Shown piece after piece: positions 40,519 through 50,095 of a stretch of DNA of 64,000 nucleotides (its first letter is position 1; the number at the start of each line of letters is the position of its first letter). The stretch lies in assembly GCA_016867725.1 (NCBI GenBank), contig VGIX01000001.1, positions 96,001 to 160,000 of the forward strand, written 5' to 3'. This DNA is from Candidatus Effluviviaceae Genus I sp. (GTDB taxonomy: Bacteria > Joyebacterota > Joyebacteria > Joyebacterales > Joyebacteraceae). A program made the position numbers and the translations under genes. The notes beneath the pieces were generated by a model that was not told the origin of the DNA, did not search any database, and was given only the letters and a program-made list of their open reading frames with translations.

Positions 40519-40603
40519 CCGAGCACCTCCACGGGGGTCGATGAGATCCGACGCCCCCGGCCTGGCCGACGGAGGCCGGAGACCGGGGAGCGACAGCGGT
40601 CCG

Positions 40604-40633
40604 AGTATACGCGGGCCCGCCGCGCCGAAGCAA
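40604..40633 (-). promoter_or_regulatory. Promoter of the SDR epimerase gene
   Basis: The minus strand has TATACT (40609-40604) as a good -10 and TTGCTT (40633-40628) as a fair -35, with an 18-bp spacer. The 5' leader would be about 80 nt. Confidence 0.5.
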
Positions 40634-40940
40634 CCGGTTTTCCGTCGCCCCCATGACCCGTGAGCGCCGTTCGGTGCAAGGCCCGTGCCTCTCTTCGCGC
40701 CCGCCTCGCACCGACCGCCGGGCTCGGCCTGCTACGGCCCCTTCACACCTGGCGCGACGCCCTGTCGCAGGTGTCGCGAGTGGTCATACGACCCCGCGAA
40801 CTGGAAGAGCGCCACGATGTGGTGCCACGCGCAGCCGTGCCTGTCAGCGCGCTTGACACTGCGCTCGAGAAACCCGAGTCCCTTCCGATCGAACACGCCA
40901 CAGGCGCTGATCTCCCCGAGGTGCTCTCCCGCGTCGTGGC
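40634..40940. other. Gap between the SDR gene and the glycosyltransferase fusion
   Basis: Upstream of the epimerase promoter about 300 bp contain no recognised gene. The only candidate is the 70-codon minus-strand frame listed separately. No tRNA, clear hairpin terminator or repeat array is evident. It may be a degraded 3' end of the polysaccharide operon. Confidence 0.5.
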
Positions 40941-40944
40941 TCAC
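40732..40944 (-). CDS. Possible small protein coupled to the glycosyltransferase gene, unknown
   Basis: A 70-codon frame starts at GTG 40942-40944, overlapping the stop of the glycosyltransferase fusion in GTGA, the same junction type as elsewhere in this genome. Most of its third codon positions are G or C, as in neighbouring genes. The product (SHDAGEHLGEISACGVFDRK at the N-terminus) has two Cys and many His and resembles nothing recognised. It could be a remnant or a chance frame in GC-rich DNA. Confidence 0.3.
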   Translation of the reverse strand: MSHDAGEHLGEISACGVFDRKGLGFLERSVKRADRHGCAWHHIVALFQFAGSYDHSRHLRQGVAPGVKGP

Positions 40945-43900
40945 GGTGATGACCTGTCCTTCGGTTCGATGCCTCCCATCGCCTCACGACCTTGGGCGCG
41001 GTGCTCGTCGCGGTCCCCCGTGAGTTCTTCGTAGACACCCTCCAGCTCACGGATCATCGCATCCTCCGTGAACGACGGATCAAGGTCCTCGCGCGCTCTC
41101 CTTACCATCTCAGCACGAAGGGCGGTGTCCCGGGCGAGGAGCGCCAGCCTGTCGACCATGACGTCCACGGCCCCCTCGGGGACAAGATAGCCGTTCAGCC
41201 CGTCGTGGACGCACTCGTCGATCCCGGAGATGTCGTACGAGACAACGGGAACCCCGGTCGCGAGGGCCTGCGGGATGACCCGCGGCAGTCCCTCCCACAG
41301 GGACGTCATGACAAGAACGTCCATGGCGCGCAGGAGATCCGGCACGTCGCCGCGAATCCCGGGAAGGAGCACACGGTCCTTGATCCCGGCGTCCGCCACC
41401 GCCCTCTCGACCTCGGCGCGTAGCGGGCCGTCACCGACATAGAGGAAGCGCGCGTTCGCGTGGCGCTTGAGAAGGCCCTCCGCAACGCGCACGAAGTCGA
41501 GCGGGTTCTTCTGCGGCGAGAGCCTGCCGACCGAGCCGACCAGAAGCTCTCCGTCGCCCACGCCGAGACGCGCTCGCACCGAACGCCCGATCTCCCGGTC
41601 CGGCGAGAACGCGTCCATCGGGATCCCGCTCCGGACGAGGCGGTACGCCTCCGGCCGTCCGATGCCGTGCTCGAGCCCGATGCGGATCGTCCGGTTCGAC
41701 ACGGCCACGAGCGGCCTCGTCCATGGCTGCATGAAACGCTCCAGAAGGACATACAGCCGCCGCACGGCCGGTCGCATCCGATCGTGGAACCCCCATCCAT
41801 GCACCGTGTGCACGATGTGCGGGACGCCGGCCAACCGCGCCGCCACGCGGCCCACGATGCCTGCCTTCGAGCTGTTCGTGTGGACGATGTCGAACGCCCC
41901 GCGCCTCATCTGGACGAGGAGCTCGGCCGTGACGCGCACGTCGTCCCAGGGACTCACCTCGCGCACGAGCCTCGGGAACACGCGCACGACGATGCCGCGA
42001 GACCTCGCGTCGGCGCGCAGTGATCCCTCGGGCCCTGTCTGGGGACCGATCCAGAGGTGCGACTCGAATCGCGTGGGGTCAACCCGCGCCACCGACGCGA
42101 TGGTGTGCTCCTGGGCGCCCCCCACGATGAGTCGCGTGATGACGTACAGGACCCGCGTCTTGGCAGCCTGTCCCGCGGCCCGGAGGTGTGTCCCATACAC
42201 GGTCGCCATGGCGGAGCCGTAGTCGGCGCGCCGCGTGAGCCAAGCGCGCCCGATGTCCACAAGCGCCAGGAAGCGCCTCGGATCGTCGCTCACCTCGAGG
42301 ATCTTGCGCGCGATGTCCGCGGGCGCCGCGCTGTCGACGAAGCAGTCCTCGAGCGACGCAGGGAGCGCCTCGGCGGCCCCGCTCACCCGCCGCACGATCG
42401 GCACGCTCCCCCGCGCCAGTGCGTCAAGCACTGCGAGTCCGAGACCCTCGTGGTCCGACAGGAGAAGGACGATGTCCGCCCGGTCCAGCTCCGCGGCGAC
42501 GTCATCGACCGCACCGGCAAAGCGGACCATGTGAGCGATGCCGAGGTCCCCGGCGAGCCGGCGGAGTCGCTCCCCCTCACGGCCCTCCCCGATCACGCTG
42601 CATGAGAAGGCGGCGGGCCTCACCCGTTCGAGCTCCGCGACGGCCTCGAGGAACAGGTCCACGCGCTTGACCGGATGGAGCCGCGCGACCATCGCAAGCC
42701 GCACAGGCCTGCCTGGCACGAGCCTCTCGACCGGAGCGTCCGCGAACGGCACGGTCGGCGGGCTCTCGATGACCTCGGGGAGCGCTCCGCACCGCCCGAG
42801 GTAGGACTTCGCCTCCGCGACGGCGTCGGAGACGGCCAGGACTGCACAGGCGCGCCGAAGCACGAGCCACTCGACGAGCCGCCCCCACCACGGGAAGGCC
42901 TCGTCCACCCCATGCTTCGTTGAGACGACGGGAGCCCGTCCGCGGAAGCCCAGGAACGCGGCGACGTCGCCCGGGAGGAGATGGGAGTGAACGAGATCGG
43001 CATCAAGAAGAGCGGCGACATCCGCCGCCACCATCCACTCCCCGGGCCTCCGCCATCCGGACATCCCGACGAGATGGACCGGGACTCCGCGGCGCCTGAG
43101 ACGCTCGCCGATCGGCCCGACGTGCGTGAGGCAGAGGATCTCGAACCTGTACGACTCGCGAGCCGGCCCCAGGACGAGCGCCTCGATGAGCCTCTGCGAG
43201 CCGCCATACTCCATGTTCGGCGTGACCATGAGGACCGTGGGCCTGCGGTCATCGGGCGTCCGCGGCAGCTGGGCCGGAAGGTCGACGAGTCTCGACGGAT
43301 GCCCCGGCTGTCCTTCCCACGGAGCGTCCCACCGGAAGCGTCCCAGCGCTCGCGAGAGCAGCCGGTAGATGGCCCCGCGCCGAGCGGAGGAGCGCCGTCG
43401 CCCCCTCGGCCCCAGGAAGGCGAGGGTCGCGTAGAGCCACGCGCGGAGCGCGGCGCGGGCGCGCCAGAGCGCCCTCACGCGGGACGCCGGCACACCCTCG
43501 CCGTCGCAGAAGTACCGGAAGTCGGAGAGAACGCGCGCCGTGAAGGCCTGCGCTTCGACCCCGGACGTTGACGCCCCTCCATCGTGCCTGAACGTCGCCG
43601 CCGGGACGACCGCCACGCGGAGGCCCTTCCGTCTGGCGCGCCGACACCACTCCACGTCCTCGCTGTAGAGGAAGAAGCCCTCATCCATCGGCCCGAGCGC
43701 GGTCAGGGTCTCGCGCCGCAGCGCCATGACGCTCCCGGACACGGCCTCGGTCTCAACCACACCGGCCGCCGTCGCGGCGCCGACAGGCGACCGGACGCCC
43801 CGACGCGGGGGCAGGAAGACGGCCTCTCGCAGGATGTCAATGGGCCGCGGAAGCGCGCGGAACGAGTTCGGATCCGGTCGTCCGGAGCGCGTGAGCGCCA

Positions 43901-44258
43901 CGCCTCCGAAAAGCCCGAACCCGCGTTCGGCACGGACGGCGCGCGCAAGCGCTTCGAGAGAACCGGGCGTGGGCGCCACGTCAGCGTTCATGATGATGTA
44001 CACGTCGCCACGCGCCGCTTCGAGGCCGCGGTTCACTCCGGCGGCGTAGCCGCGGTTCTCCTGCCCCCGGACGAGCCGAACGCCGGGGAGCGCCTCGGCA
44101 ATGCGGTCGGGGCTCCCGTCGCCGGACGCGTTGTCCACGACGACGATCTCTGCGTCCAGGCCGTCCGCTTCGCGGACGATGGCCCGCAGCGTCTCAACGA
44201 CCTTCCCACCGCCGTTGAAGTTGACGATGATGACGGAGACACCGACCGTCGCGCTCAT
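40941..44258 (-). CDS. Triple glycosyltransferase fusion (GT2-GT4-GT4)
   Basis: This 1105-residue protein joins three enzymes. Residues about 5-250 form a GT2 domain (SVIIVNFNGGG, VVDNASGDGS, MNADVAP, LYSEDVEWCRRAR). Residues about 341-690 form one GT4 domain (VTPNMEYGGSQRLIEAL, HSHLLPGDVA, STKHG, VARLHPVKRVD, SDHEGLGLAVLDALARG). Residues about 701-1080 form another (VITRLIVGGAQEHTI, HTNSSKAGIVGR, VGRLSPQKNPLDF, SLWEGLPRVIPQALATG). In the EX7E motif the second Glu is Asp in the first GT4 and Gln in the second, so donor handling may differ. It probably adds three sugars in turn to a lipid-linked repeat unit. Its start overlaps the ligase stop in ATGA. Confidence 0.92.
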   Translation of the reverse strand: MSATVGVSVIIVNFNGGGKVVETLRAIVREADGLDAEIVVVDNASGDGSPDRIAEALPGVRLVRGQENRGYAAGVNRGLEAARGDVYIIMNADVAPTPGSLEALARAVRAERGFGLFGGVALTRSGRPDPNSFRALPRPIDILREAVFLPPRRGVRSPVGAATAAGVVETEAVSGSVMALRRETLTALGPMDEGFFLYSEDVEWCRRARRKGLRVAVVPAATFRHDGGASTSGVEAQAFTARVLSDFRYFCDGEGVPASRVRALWRARAALRAWLYATLAFLGPRGRRRSSARRGAIYRLLSRALGRFRWDAPWEGQPGHPSRLVDLPAQLPRTPDDRRPTVLMVTPNMEYGGSQRLIEALVLGPARESYRFEILCLTHVGPIGERLRRRGVPVHLVGMSGWRRPGEWMVAADVAALLDADLVHSHLLPGDVAAFLGFRGRAPVVSTKHGVDEAFPWWGRLVEWLVLRRACAVLAVSDAVAEAKSYLGRCGALPEVIESPPTVPFADAPVERLVPGRPVRLAMVARLHPVKRVDLFLEAVAELERVRPAAFSCSVIGEGREGERLRRLAGDLGIAHMVRFAGAVDDVAAELDRADIVLLLSDHEGLGLAVLDALARGSVPIVRRVSGAAEALPASLEDCFVDSAAPADIARKILEVSDDPRRFLALVDIGRAWLTRRADYGSAMATVYGTHLRAAGQAAKTRVLYVITRLIVGGAQEHTIASVARVDPTRFESHLWIGPQTGPEGSLRADARSRGIVVRVFPRLVREVSPWDDVRVTAELLVQMRRGAFDIVHTNSSKAGIVGRVAARLAGVPHIVHTVHGWGFHDRMRPAVRRLYVLLERFMQPWTRPLVAVSNRTIRIGLEHGIGRPEAYRLVRSGIPMDAFSPDREIGRSVRARLGVGDGELLVGSVGRLSPQKNPLDFVRVAEGLLKRHANARFLYVGDGPLRAEVERAVADAGIKDRVLLPGIRGDVPDLLRAMDVLVMTSLWEGLPRVIPQALATGVPVVSYDISGIDECVHDGLNGYLVPEGAVDVMVDRLALLARDTALRAEMVRRAREDLDPSFTEDAMIRELEGVYEELTGDRDEHRAQGREAMGGIEPKDRSSP

Positions 44259-45694
44259 GCGGCTTCGCCTCCTCCCGCGGCCGTGGCCGTGCTCGCTTCC
44301 ACCGCTCCTGGACCGCCGGGCGCCAGCCGAAGCGCCTCCGCCGCAGCATAGAAGAGCCAGAGCACGGAGTTCGTGCTCACGTTGGCGGCGGGTATGAGCT
44401 GCGCCTGCGCGAAGAAGACCACCGCGCCGATCAGCAGGGCTGTTCCGACACGCGCACGGTCGGGCGAGCGCGACCGGTCGTTTCTCAGGGCGTGCACGTT
44501 GCGGATGAACCGGACAAGCAGCGCAACGTAGAGCGAAAGGCCGACCAGCCCCAGCGCGACGGCCCTCTGGAGGAAGTAGTTCTCCGCCGTGTAGGCGACC
44601 GGGTCAGCCCGCGTGATCCGGTACTCCCCCTGCATGGCGCTCCGGATCCCCCCCCAACCGACCCCGAGAAGCGGGTGGTCGCGGATGATCATGAACGACT
44701 GCTCATAGGTCACCAGACGAGCGGCCGTCGTGGCCGCGTCCCCCTTGAGCATACGCTCGAGCTTGGCCACGAGCGGCGGGGGTGCGAGCACCGCAAGGGC
44801 GATCACGGCAGCGACAAGCGCTGCCACCAGCCGCCGGGAGCGGAGCGCCAGCACGGCGGCGACGAACGATGCCAGGACGCCCACGACCCCGCTGGCGGAG
44901 TACGTGAGGAGGTTCGCGGCCACGGCGAGCCCTGCGAGCGCGAGGAGAACTCCTCGCCTCGCCGCGCTCCGCGCGCCGGCGGCGAGGCCCAGCGAGAGCC
45001 CGAGAGCGATGGACATGTAGTGGGAGAAGTGAAGCGGGTGGTCCATCGTCGAGAAGACGCGCAGGAACGGCGTTCCCCGCAGGTCGTACGCCGTGGCCCG
45101 GTATCCCCAGGCCGGCACGGGCGCCCCGTACGGAAGGGAAGCCTGGTAGAAGCCGTAGAGCGCCGGCACCACGAGACTCGCCGCGACGGCGGCGAGCGCG
45201 CGCAGAGCATCCTCGGGGGTCCTGATGATCGACGCCGCGAGGGCGAAGACCACGAGCTGCATGACGATGCGGTAGACGGAGGCCACGCCCCAGAACACGT
45301 TGGAGGCGGTGTAGAGACCTACGAGGGAGAGCAGCATGATGGCGCCGATGACCCGAAGCGACGCGCTCTCTCTGAGAGGCCGCGCGATCCCATCCCGTCG
45401 GATCACGGCCGCGAGGAGGATGATCGCCAGGAAGTCGATCGGGTACGCCGACACCGTGCCCGCGATACTGAACGACAGAGGCTCCTTGAGCGGCAGCGTG
45501 AGCAGAACGAGGTACCACATGCCGCGAATCGCCCCGAAGCGCCAGACGAGGAACCCCGCGACCGCCGCGCCTCCCACGACGAGCGACACGGCGAACGGCG
45601 CGAACGCGACGCCGAGCGCGATCGCCGCGATGGCGACCGCGAACACGGCCCATGGGCATCCGAGGGCCCGCCGTGCGACGCCCCGCTCGATCAC
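44255..45694 (-). CDS. O-antigen ligase / polymerase-like membrane protein
   Basis: This 479-residue protein has about 11-12 hydrophobic helices and a large loop with RDHPLLGVGWGGIRSAM, matching the Wzy_C (O-antigen ligase) signature. It would ligate or polymerise lipid-linked oligosaccharides on the periplasmic side. WaaL-like ligase and Wzy polymerase share the fold and cannot be separated here; the nearby Wzz suggests Wzy. The GTG start at 45692-45694 overlaps the flippase stop in GTGA. Confidence 0.88.
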   Translation of the reverse strand: MIERGVARRALGCPWAVFAVAIAAIALGVAFAPFAVSLVVGGAAVAGFLVWRFGAIRGMWYLVLLTLPLKEPLSFSIAGTVSAYPIDFLAIILLAAVIRRDGIARPLRESASLRVIGAIMLLSLVGLYTASNVFWGVASVYRIVMQLVVFALAASIIRTPEDALRALAAVAASLVVPALYGFYQASLPYGAPVPAWGYRATAYDLRGTPFLRVFSTMDHPLHFSHYMSIALGLSLGLAAGARSAARRGVLLALAGLAVAANLLTYSASGVVGVLASFVAAVLALRSRRLVAALVAAVIALAVLAPPPLVAKLERMLKGDAATTAARLVTYEQSFMIIRDHPLLGVGWGGIRSAMQGEYRITRADPVAYTAENYFLQRAVALGLVGLSLYVALLVRFIRNVHALRNDRSRSPDRARVGTALLIGAVVFFAQAQLIPAANVSTNSVLWLFYAAAEALRLAPGGPGAVEASTATAAGGGEAA

Positions 45695-47160
45695 CGCTCC
45701 CCTCCGTCCCCGCGCGGACCCCGAGCGAGGTTGGCCGGCGCCAGCCACTTCGCGCACTCCGTCCGCGCGACCCCATCGATGCCGAGCCACACGGCGGCGT
45801 AGACGGCCGCGAGGAGGACCCCGAGCGCGACAACGGCGCCGACACCGACGTCCGGCGGGAGACCTCGGGCCGCGCCGGCCGCCAGCGGCGCCACCGCCGC
45901 AGCCGCAACGAGGGGGCGCGCCACCGCGCGACCGAGTTCCCGCGCGGGAGCGCCGAGGAGGCGGAGCGCCGCCGCCCATCCCGCGATGCTCGACGCGAGC
46001 ATGGCGAGCGCCATGACGAGTGCCACCCCCAGGATCCCCGCCCACCGCGCCGCCGCCCACACGCCGGCAGCCGCGAGCGCGAAGCGAAGCGCCGAGATCC
46101 TGCGGAAGACGGCCGGGCGCCCGATGCCCACGACGAGATCCTCCGAGAGCGAGGAGAACGAGTGAAACAGGCCCAGAAACGCCAGGACCGTCAGCGCGCC
46201 CCGCGCGTCGAGCCACTTCTCACCGTACGCCGCCTCAAGGAAGCGGCCTCCGAGCGAGGCCACGCCGATGACGAAGAGAGACCCCAGGGCGCAGGCGTAC
46301 GACGTCGCCCGCAGGAAGAGCGCCGTGCGGTCTCCGGCCGTCGCCTTCCCCGACGCATACGACGGCAGGAGCACCGTGTTCAGCGCACGGACGGCATAGC
46401 TTGCCGGCACGCTGGCGAGCGTGAACGCGAACGCGTAGGTGCCAAGCTCCCGTGTGCTGAGGATCTTCCCGATGGCCACCCGATCGACACCCTGGTAGAG
46501 GAAGACGAGCAAGGTCCCCCCGAGCACCACCCAACCCACGCTCAGGTCCGCCCACGCCAGTGACCGATCGAAGCGGAAGCGCGGCCGCCACGGTGACTGG
46601 ATCCAGTACGCGATCATCTCCCCGGCGGCGGCGGCGGCTTCCGCCCCGGCGAGAGCCCACACGCCGGCGCCCCGAGTGGCGAGCACGAGCGCCGTGGCGG
46701 CGTAGACGGCCGATCCGGCCAGTCCGGGCGCCAACTGCTTCGAGAAGGCGAGGTCCTTCTCGAAGCGCCTCGAGGGAACCGTCTGAAGCGCGCGAAAGAG
46801 AACGACGAGCGAACACAGGCGATACGGCCCCGCGAGGTCCGTCTGACCAAACACGACGCGGAGGAGCGGCGCGGAGACCCAGGCCAACGCCAGGAAGAGC
46901 ACGCCGAGCGCGAGCGACAGGATGAAGATCGTGTCGCTCGCCTCGTCGACGCGCTCACGCCGGAGAAGGAGCGCCTGACCGAGGCCGAACCCCTGGAAGA
47001 GGGTGAACCCGTTGACAACCACGAAGATGGCCGCGAACTGCCCGAATTCCTCGGGGGCAAGCATGCCGCCGAGAAGGAGGAACGAGAGGTAGCGGGCGGC
47101 CCTTGCCAGGGCCATGGTGCTCACGACCCACAGGAATCCCCGTGCCACGATGCGCTTCAT
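45691..47160 (-). CDS. Wzx-type polysaccharide flippase (MOP superfamily)
   Basis: This 489-residue integral membrane protein begins GFLWVVSTMALARAARYLSFLLLGG and has the repeated hydrophobic helices of the polysaccharide-transport MOP family. VPSRRFEKDLAFSKQL and FLYQGVDRVAIGKILS resemble RfbX/lipopolysaccharide flippases. It would move undecaprenyl-linked repeat units across the inner membrane. ATG at 47158-47160 is taken as the start; a TTG eight codons upstream is also open. Confidence 0.9.
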   Translation of the reverse strand: MKRIVARGFLWVVSTMALARAARYLSFLLLGGMLAPEEFGQFAAIFVVVNGFTLFQGFGLGQALLLRRERVDEASDTIFILSLALGVLFLALAWVSAPLLRVVFGQTDLAGPYRLCSLVVLFRALQTVPSRRFEKDLAFSKQLAPGLAGSAVYAATALVLATRGAGVWALAGAEAAAAAGEMIAYWIQSPWRPRFRFDRSLAWADLSVGWVVLGGTLLVFLYQGVDRVAIGKILSTRELGTYAFAFTLASVPASYAVRALNTVLLPSYASGKATAGDRTALFLRATSYACALGSLFVIGVASLGGRFLEAAYGEKWLDARGALTVLAFLGLFHSFSSLSEDLVVGIGRPAVFRRISALRFALAAAGVWAAARWAGILGVALVMALAMLASSIAGWAAALRLLGAPARELGRAVARPLVAAAAVAPLAAGAARGLPPDVGVGAVVALGVLLAAVYAAVWLGIDGVARTECAKWLAPANLARGPRGDGGER

Positions 47161-47187
47161 CGGCGTTCCCGTGTGCGGCGACAAGGG

Positions 47188-48393
47188 CTAGCGCCCGCCG
47201 CGCATGTGGGCCAGTCGGCGGGCCGCTCGGAAGAGCGCTGCCAGCTCGGGCGCAGCGCCCGCGCTTCGCGCCTTCCACTCGTCCTCCGAGCGGAGGATGA
47301 CGTCGCAGGCGAACGCGATCCCGGCCCCTGCGATCGCGGCCAGGATCACGGTGAGCGCAACGATGAGACTTCTGCGGGGCCGCGACTTCCTGATCGGAGG
47401 CACCGCCCTGTCGACGACCTGGATCGTGCGGAGGTCCTTCGCCTCCTGGATGCGGGACTCCTCGTACTGCGCCGTCAGGTACTCGTGGACCTTCTCCTTG
47501 ACCAGCACGTCTCTCGTGAGCCTCGCGTACTCGACGCCGAGCTTCGGGATCTGAGAGAGGGGAAGGAAGACGGCACCAGATGCTTCGTCGCCGGACTGCG
47601 GTGTCGCACCAGCCAGGCTCCCGATCTTCGCGTCGAGCTCGCCGATCCGCGTCTCAAGCTCCACCATGCGAACGTGGGCCGGCGCCGCATAGTCGCCGAG
47701 GATGCCGCGCTCAACCTCGAGCCTCACGCGCTCGGCCTCCAGCGTTGCCGCGGCCTCCACGCTCACGCGAGTCTGCTCGGTCAGCTCGATCACGCCATGG
47801 CGTTCCTGAAACGACTGGAGCGCCGCAGTCGTTTCCCTGAGGAGCGCGTCATTCTCGTCGCGGCACCGGCTGATGAACTCCGTCGTCAGGCGGGCCTGTT
47901 CGATGCTCGTCGTCCTGTTGTAGGCGTCCAGAAGATCCACGAGCGCGTTCGCCATCTCGGCCGCGCGGTCCTTGCTGCGATCCTCTACCCGGACCTCGAT
48001 GAGGCCCTCCGGGGTGCTGTCCACCTTCACGTGCTGCGCAAGCCGGCGGATCGCGTGCTCCCTCGTCCGCGAGCGGTACACTCGCGCGAGGTCGAATCGG
48101 TCGACCAGCTGCTCGCGCAGTCGCCTGCTCTTCAGGATGCCGATCGTGACATCGAGCGACGGCGTGTCCGACGCCAGTCCCATTCCGGCGAGGTCAATGC
48201 CCAGGCGCGACGTGATCTGTACGAGGCTTGACCGTGCCTCGGACTCCTGCGGCGGGAGGATCGTCGAGCTCGCAGCATACCACGTGGGAAGGACGAGGCT
48301 CACCGCCACCGAGACGACCACCGCCGCCAGGACCAGTCGGTAGATGAGGGTCTTCCACTCGAGGAGCACATCGAGCATCGGCTTCGAGGTCAC
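47188..48393 (-). CDS. Wzz-type chain-length determinant / polysaccharide co-polymerase
   Basis: This 401-residue protein has a membrane segment near each end (about residues 16-36 and 343-363) around a periplasmic coiled-coil region with a GNVR-like PPIRKSRPRRSLIVAL. This is the layout of Wzz, which sets polymer length. There is no C-terminal tyrosine kinase domain. It starts at GTG with AGGAAG upstream. It lies between the exporter and flippase genes, consistent with a Wzx/Wzy pathway. Confidence 0.9.
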   Translation of the reverse strand: MTSKPMLDVLLEWKTLIYRLVLAAVVVSVAVSLVLPTWYAASSTILPPQESEARSSLVQITSRLGIDLAGMGLASDTPSLDVTIGILKSRRLREQLVDRFDLARVYRSRTREHAIRRLAQHVKVDSTPEGLIEVRVEDRSKDRAAEMANALVDLLDAYNRTTSIEQARLTTEFISRCRDENDALLRETTAALQSFQERHGVIELTEQTRVSVEAAATLEAERVRLEVERGILGDYAAPAHVRMVELETRIGELDAKIGSLAGATPQSGDEASGAVFLPLSQIPKLGVEYARLTRDVLVKEKVHEYLTAQYEESRIQEAKDLRTIQVVDRAVPPIRKSRPRRSLIVALTVILAAIAGAGIAFACDVILRSEDEWKARSAGAAPELAALFRAARRLAHMRGGR

Positions 48394-48436
48394 GCTTCCT
48401 GCCTTCCTCCACGCTCGGGCACGCGGCAGTGACCTG

Positions 48437-50074
48437 CTACTTCGTGGCCTGGTTGATGAGAAGGTACGCGGTCGCCAGCGAGCCGGCGAAGGACGCGATG
48501 TCCCTCGCGGTCCTCCACCAGTCGGACTCCGGCCGCTCGGGGACCCAGACCTCGTCGCCGGGCAGGATCGGGCCGGCTTCCCGCGCGGTCAGACGCTGCC
48601 CCGTGGCCGCCCGCACGACGCGAGTTCCGGTCCTCTTCGCCTGGGACGCGAACCCGCCCGCCCGTGCCACGTAGTACCGAGCGTCCTTCCCCGGCGCGAA
48701 GGCAACGTGCCCGGGGCGCGTGACGCGCCCGCTCACGGTCACGGTCGTGATCGCTCTCGGCACGAGGATCCGATCGCCGTCCCTCAGGAGGGGGTCGTTG
48801 GACGCGCCGGCGACGAGCAGGCCCTCGAAGTCGGCCACGACCGTTCCCTCGAGCTCGGTCGACTTCGCCTTGAAGTAGGCGTACTCGGTCTCCGTCATGT
48901 CGCCGGCGGTCATCGTCTTGAGCCGCTCGAGCTCGGCGTCCATGTCCGCCGCCCCCTGACGGCGCACGAGTCTCGCGTTGCGCAGGGATGCCGCCGCCGT
49001 CGGCCCGCCGGCCCGGGCAAGAACGTCGGACAGGCGGTCGATCCCCTCGTTGATGCCATACACGCCGGGGTGGACGAGTTCGCCCTCCGCGGAGACGAAA
49101 CGAACGACCCGCCACTCGCTCCGCTGCTGCACGTAGACCTGATCGCCGTCCACGAGCGGGACCGCGGCGCCGTCCGAGCCTGTGAGGTCCACGACGCGGG
49201 CACCCGTCTTCACGTCGTCCCTGAACGTCCTGAGCTCGACGGTCTCAGTCACCGCGCCTCGGACGAAGCCTCCTGCCAGGGCGATGAGCGACCCGACGGT
49301 CTCTCCGTCGGTCAGCTCGTACCGCCCCGGTCGGGCAACGCCCCCATAGGCGTGAACGAACAGGGTGGCGAAGGGCACGAAGATGACATCGCCGTCCAGG
49401 ACCGGCGGGTTTGACTTGATGTCACCGGTGTTCCTGTATCTCGCGAGGTCGGCTCGTGCGGTGGAACCGTCCCGACGGGTGATGACGATGTTGCGGTCGC
49501 TCCCGCCGCTCAGCAGGCCGCCGGCCTTCCCAACAAGCTCGCTCGTGAGATCGAGGGCCGTTGCGGAGTACTCCCCCGGCGCCGCAACGGCCCCGAGGAC
49601 GTTGACCCACATGGTCCTGAGCCCGACAAGCGACACGCTCACGTCCATGCCGTGGTAGAGCTTCCCCAGACGAGCCTCGACGTCGGCCTTGAGCGCCGCG
49701 AGCGTCCGTCCCGCCGCGGGAATGGGAGCGACCCCCGAGAGGATCAGATCTCCCTCCGGGGTGATCGTCTCGCGCCAACTCAGGACGGTTCGTCCCCAGA
49801 GCGCGATGGAGATACCGTCGCCCGGCCCGACGATGTAGGTGTCGGGATCGACCGGTCCGCGGAGCGCCGGCGGCTCCTTCAGCGGAGAGGCCGCCGAGGC
49901 TGCGGGCGAGATGCCTGCGGCGCTCGCGCCCTGCGCGGCAGCCAGGCCGAGAGCCGCGGCATCCCTGCTGCCGTCCACGCCGTGTCCTGCCGACGCGGCA
50001 AGCGCGATCGTGAGGACCGCGACTGCGATCACGTGCATCTCGCGCAGGTTCAGGGTCTTGCCTCCCTCGCGCAC
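48437..50074 (-). CDS. Polysaccharide export protein with SLBB repeats (Wza-like)
   Basis: This 545-residue protein has a signal peptide, the polysaccharide export domain (YIVGPGDGISIALWGR) and repeated SLBB modules (VNVLGAVAAPGEYSATALD, VHAYGGVARPGRYELTDG, LVHPGVYGINEG, TVSGRVTRPGHVAFAPG). It ends with a hydrophobic segment. It would form an export conduit across the outer membrane. The start is GTG at 50072-50074, just after a GAGGGG ribosome site that is also inside a hairpin. It is the first gene of the export-polymer operon. Confidence 0.92.
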   Translation of the reverse strand: MREGGKTLNLREMHVIAVAVLTIALAASAGHGVDGSRDAAALGLAAAQGASAAGISPAASAASPLKEPPALRGPVDPDTYIVGPGDGISIALWGRTVLSWRETITPEGDLILSGVAPIPAAGRTLAALKADVEARLGKLYHGMDVSVSLVGLRTMWVNVLGAVAAPGEYSATALDLTSELVGKAGGLLSGGSDRNIVITRRDGSTARADLARYRNTGDIKSNPPVLDGDVIFVPFATLFVHAYGGVARPGRYELTDGETVGSLIALAGGFVRGAVTETVELRTFRDDVKTGARVVDLTGSDGAAVPLVDGDQVYVQQRSEWRVVRFVSAEGELVHPGVYGINEGIDRLSDVLARAGGPTAAASLRNARLVRRQGAADMDAELERLKTMTAGDMTETEYAYFKAKSTELEGTVVADFEGLLVAGASNDPLLRDGDRILVPRAITTVTVSGRVTRPGHVAFAPGKDARYYVARAGGFASQAKRTGTRVVRAATGQRLTAREAGPILPGDEVWVPERPESDWWRTARDIASFAGSLATAYLLINQATK

Positions 50075-50077
50075 GGG

Positions 50078-50091
50078 CGCCCCTCGGGGCG
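50078..50091 (-). promoter_or_regulatory. Short hairpin covering the exporter ribosome site
   Basis: The transcript contains CGCCCC-GA-GGGGCG, a six-pair hairpin whose 3' arm is the GAGGGG ribosome site of the exporter gene. It could limit initiation. The two-base loop would strain the helix, so partial pairing is more realistic. Confidence 0.35.
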
Positions 50092-50095
50092 ACCG

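Noticed and set aside
40660-41034. Plus-strand frame over the gap after the glycosyltransferase fusion
   Set aside because: Its product is low-complexity, overlaps the end of a real minus-strand gene and has no plausible ribosome site or similarity.
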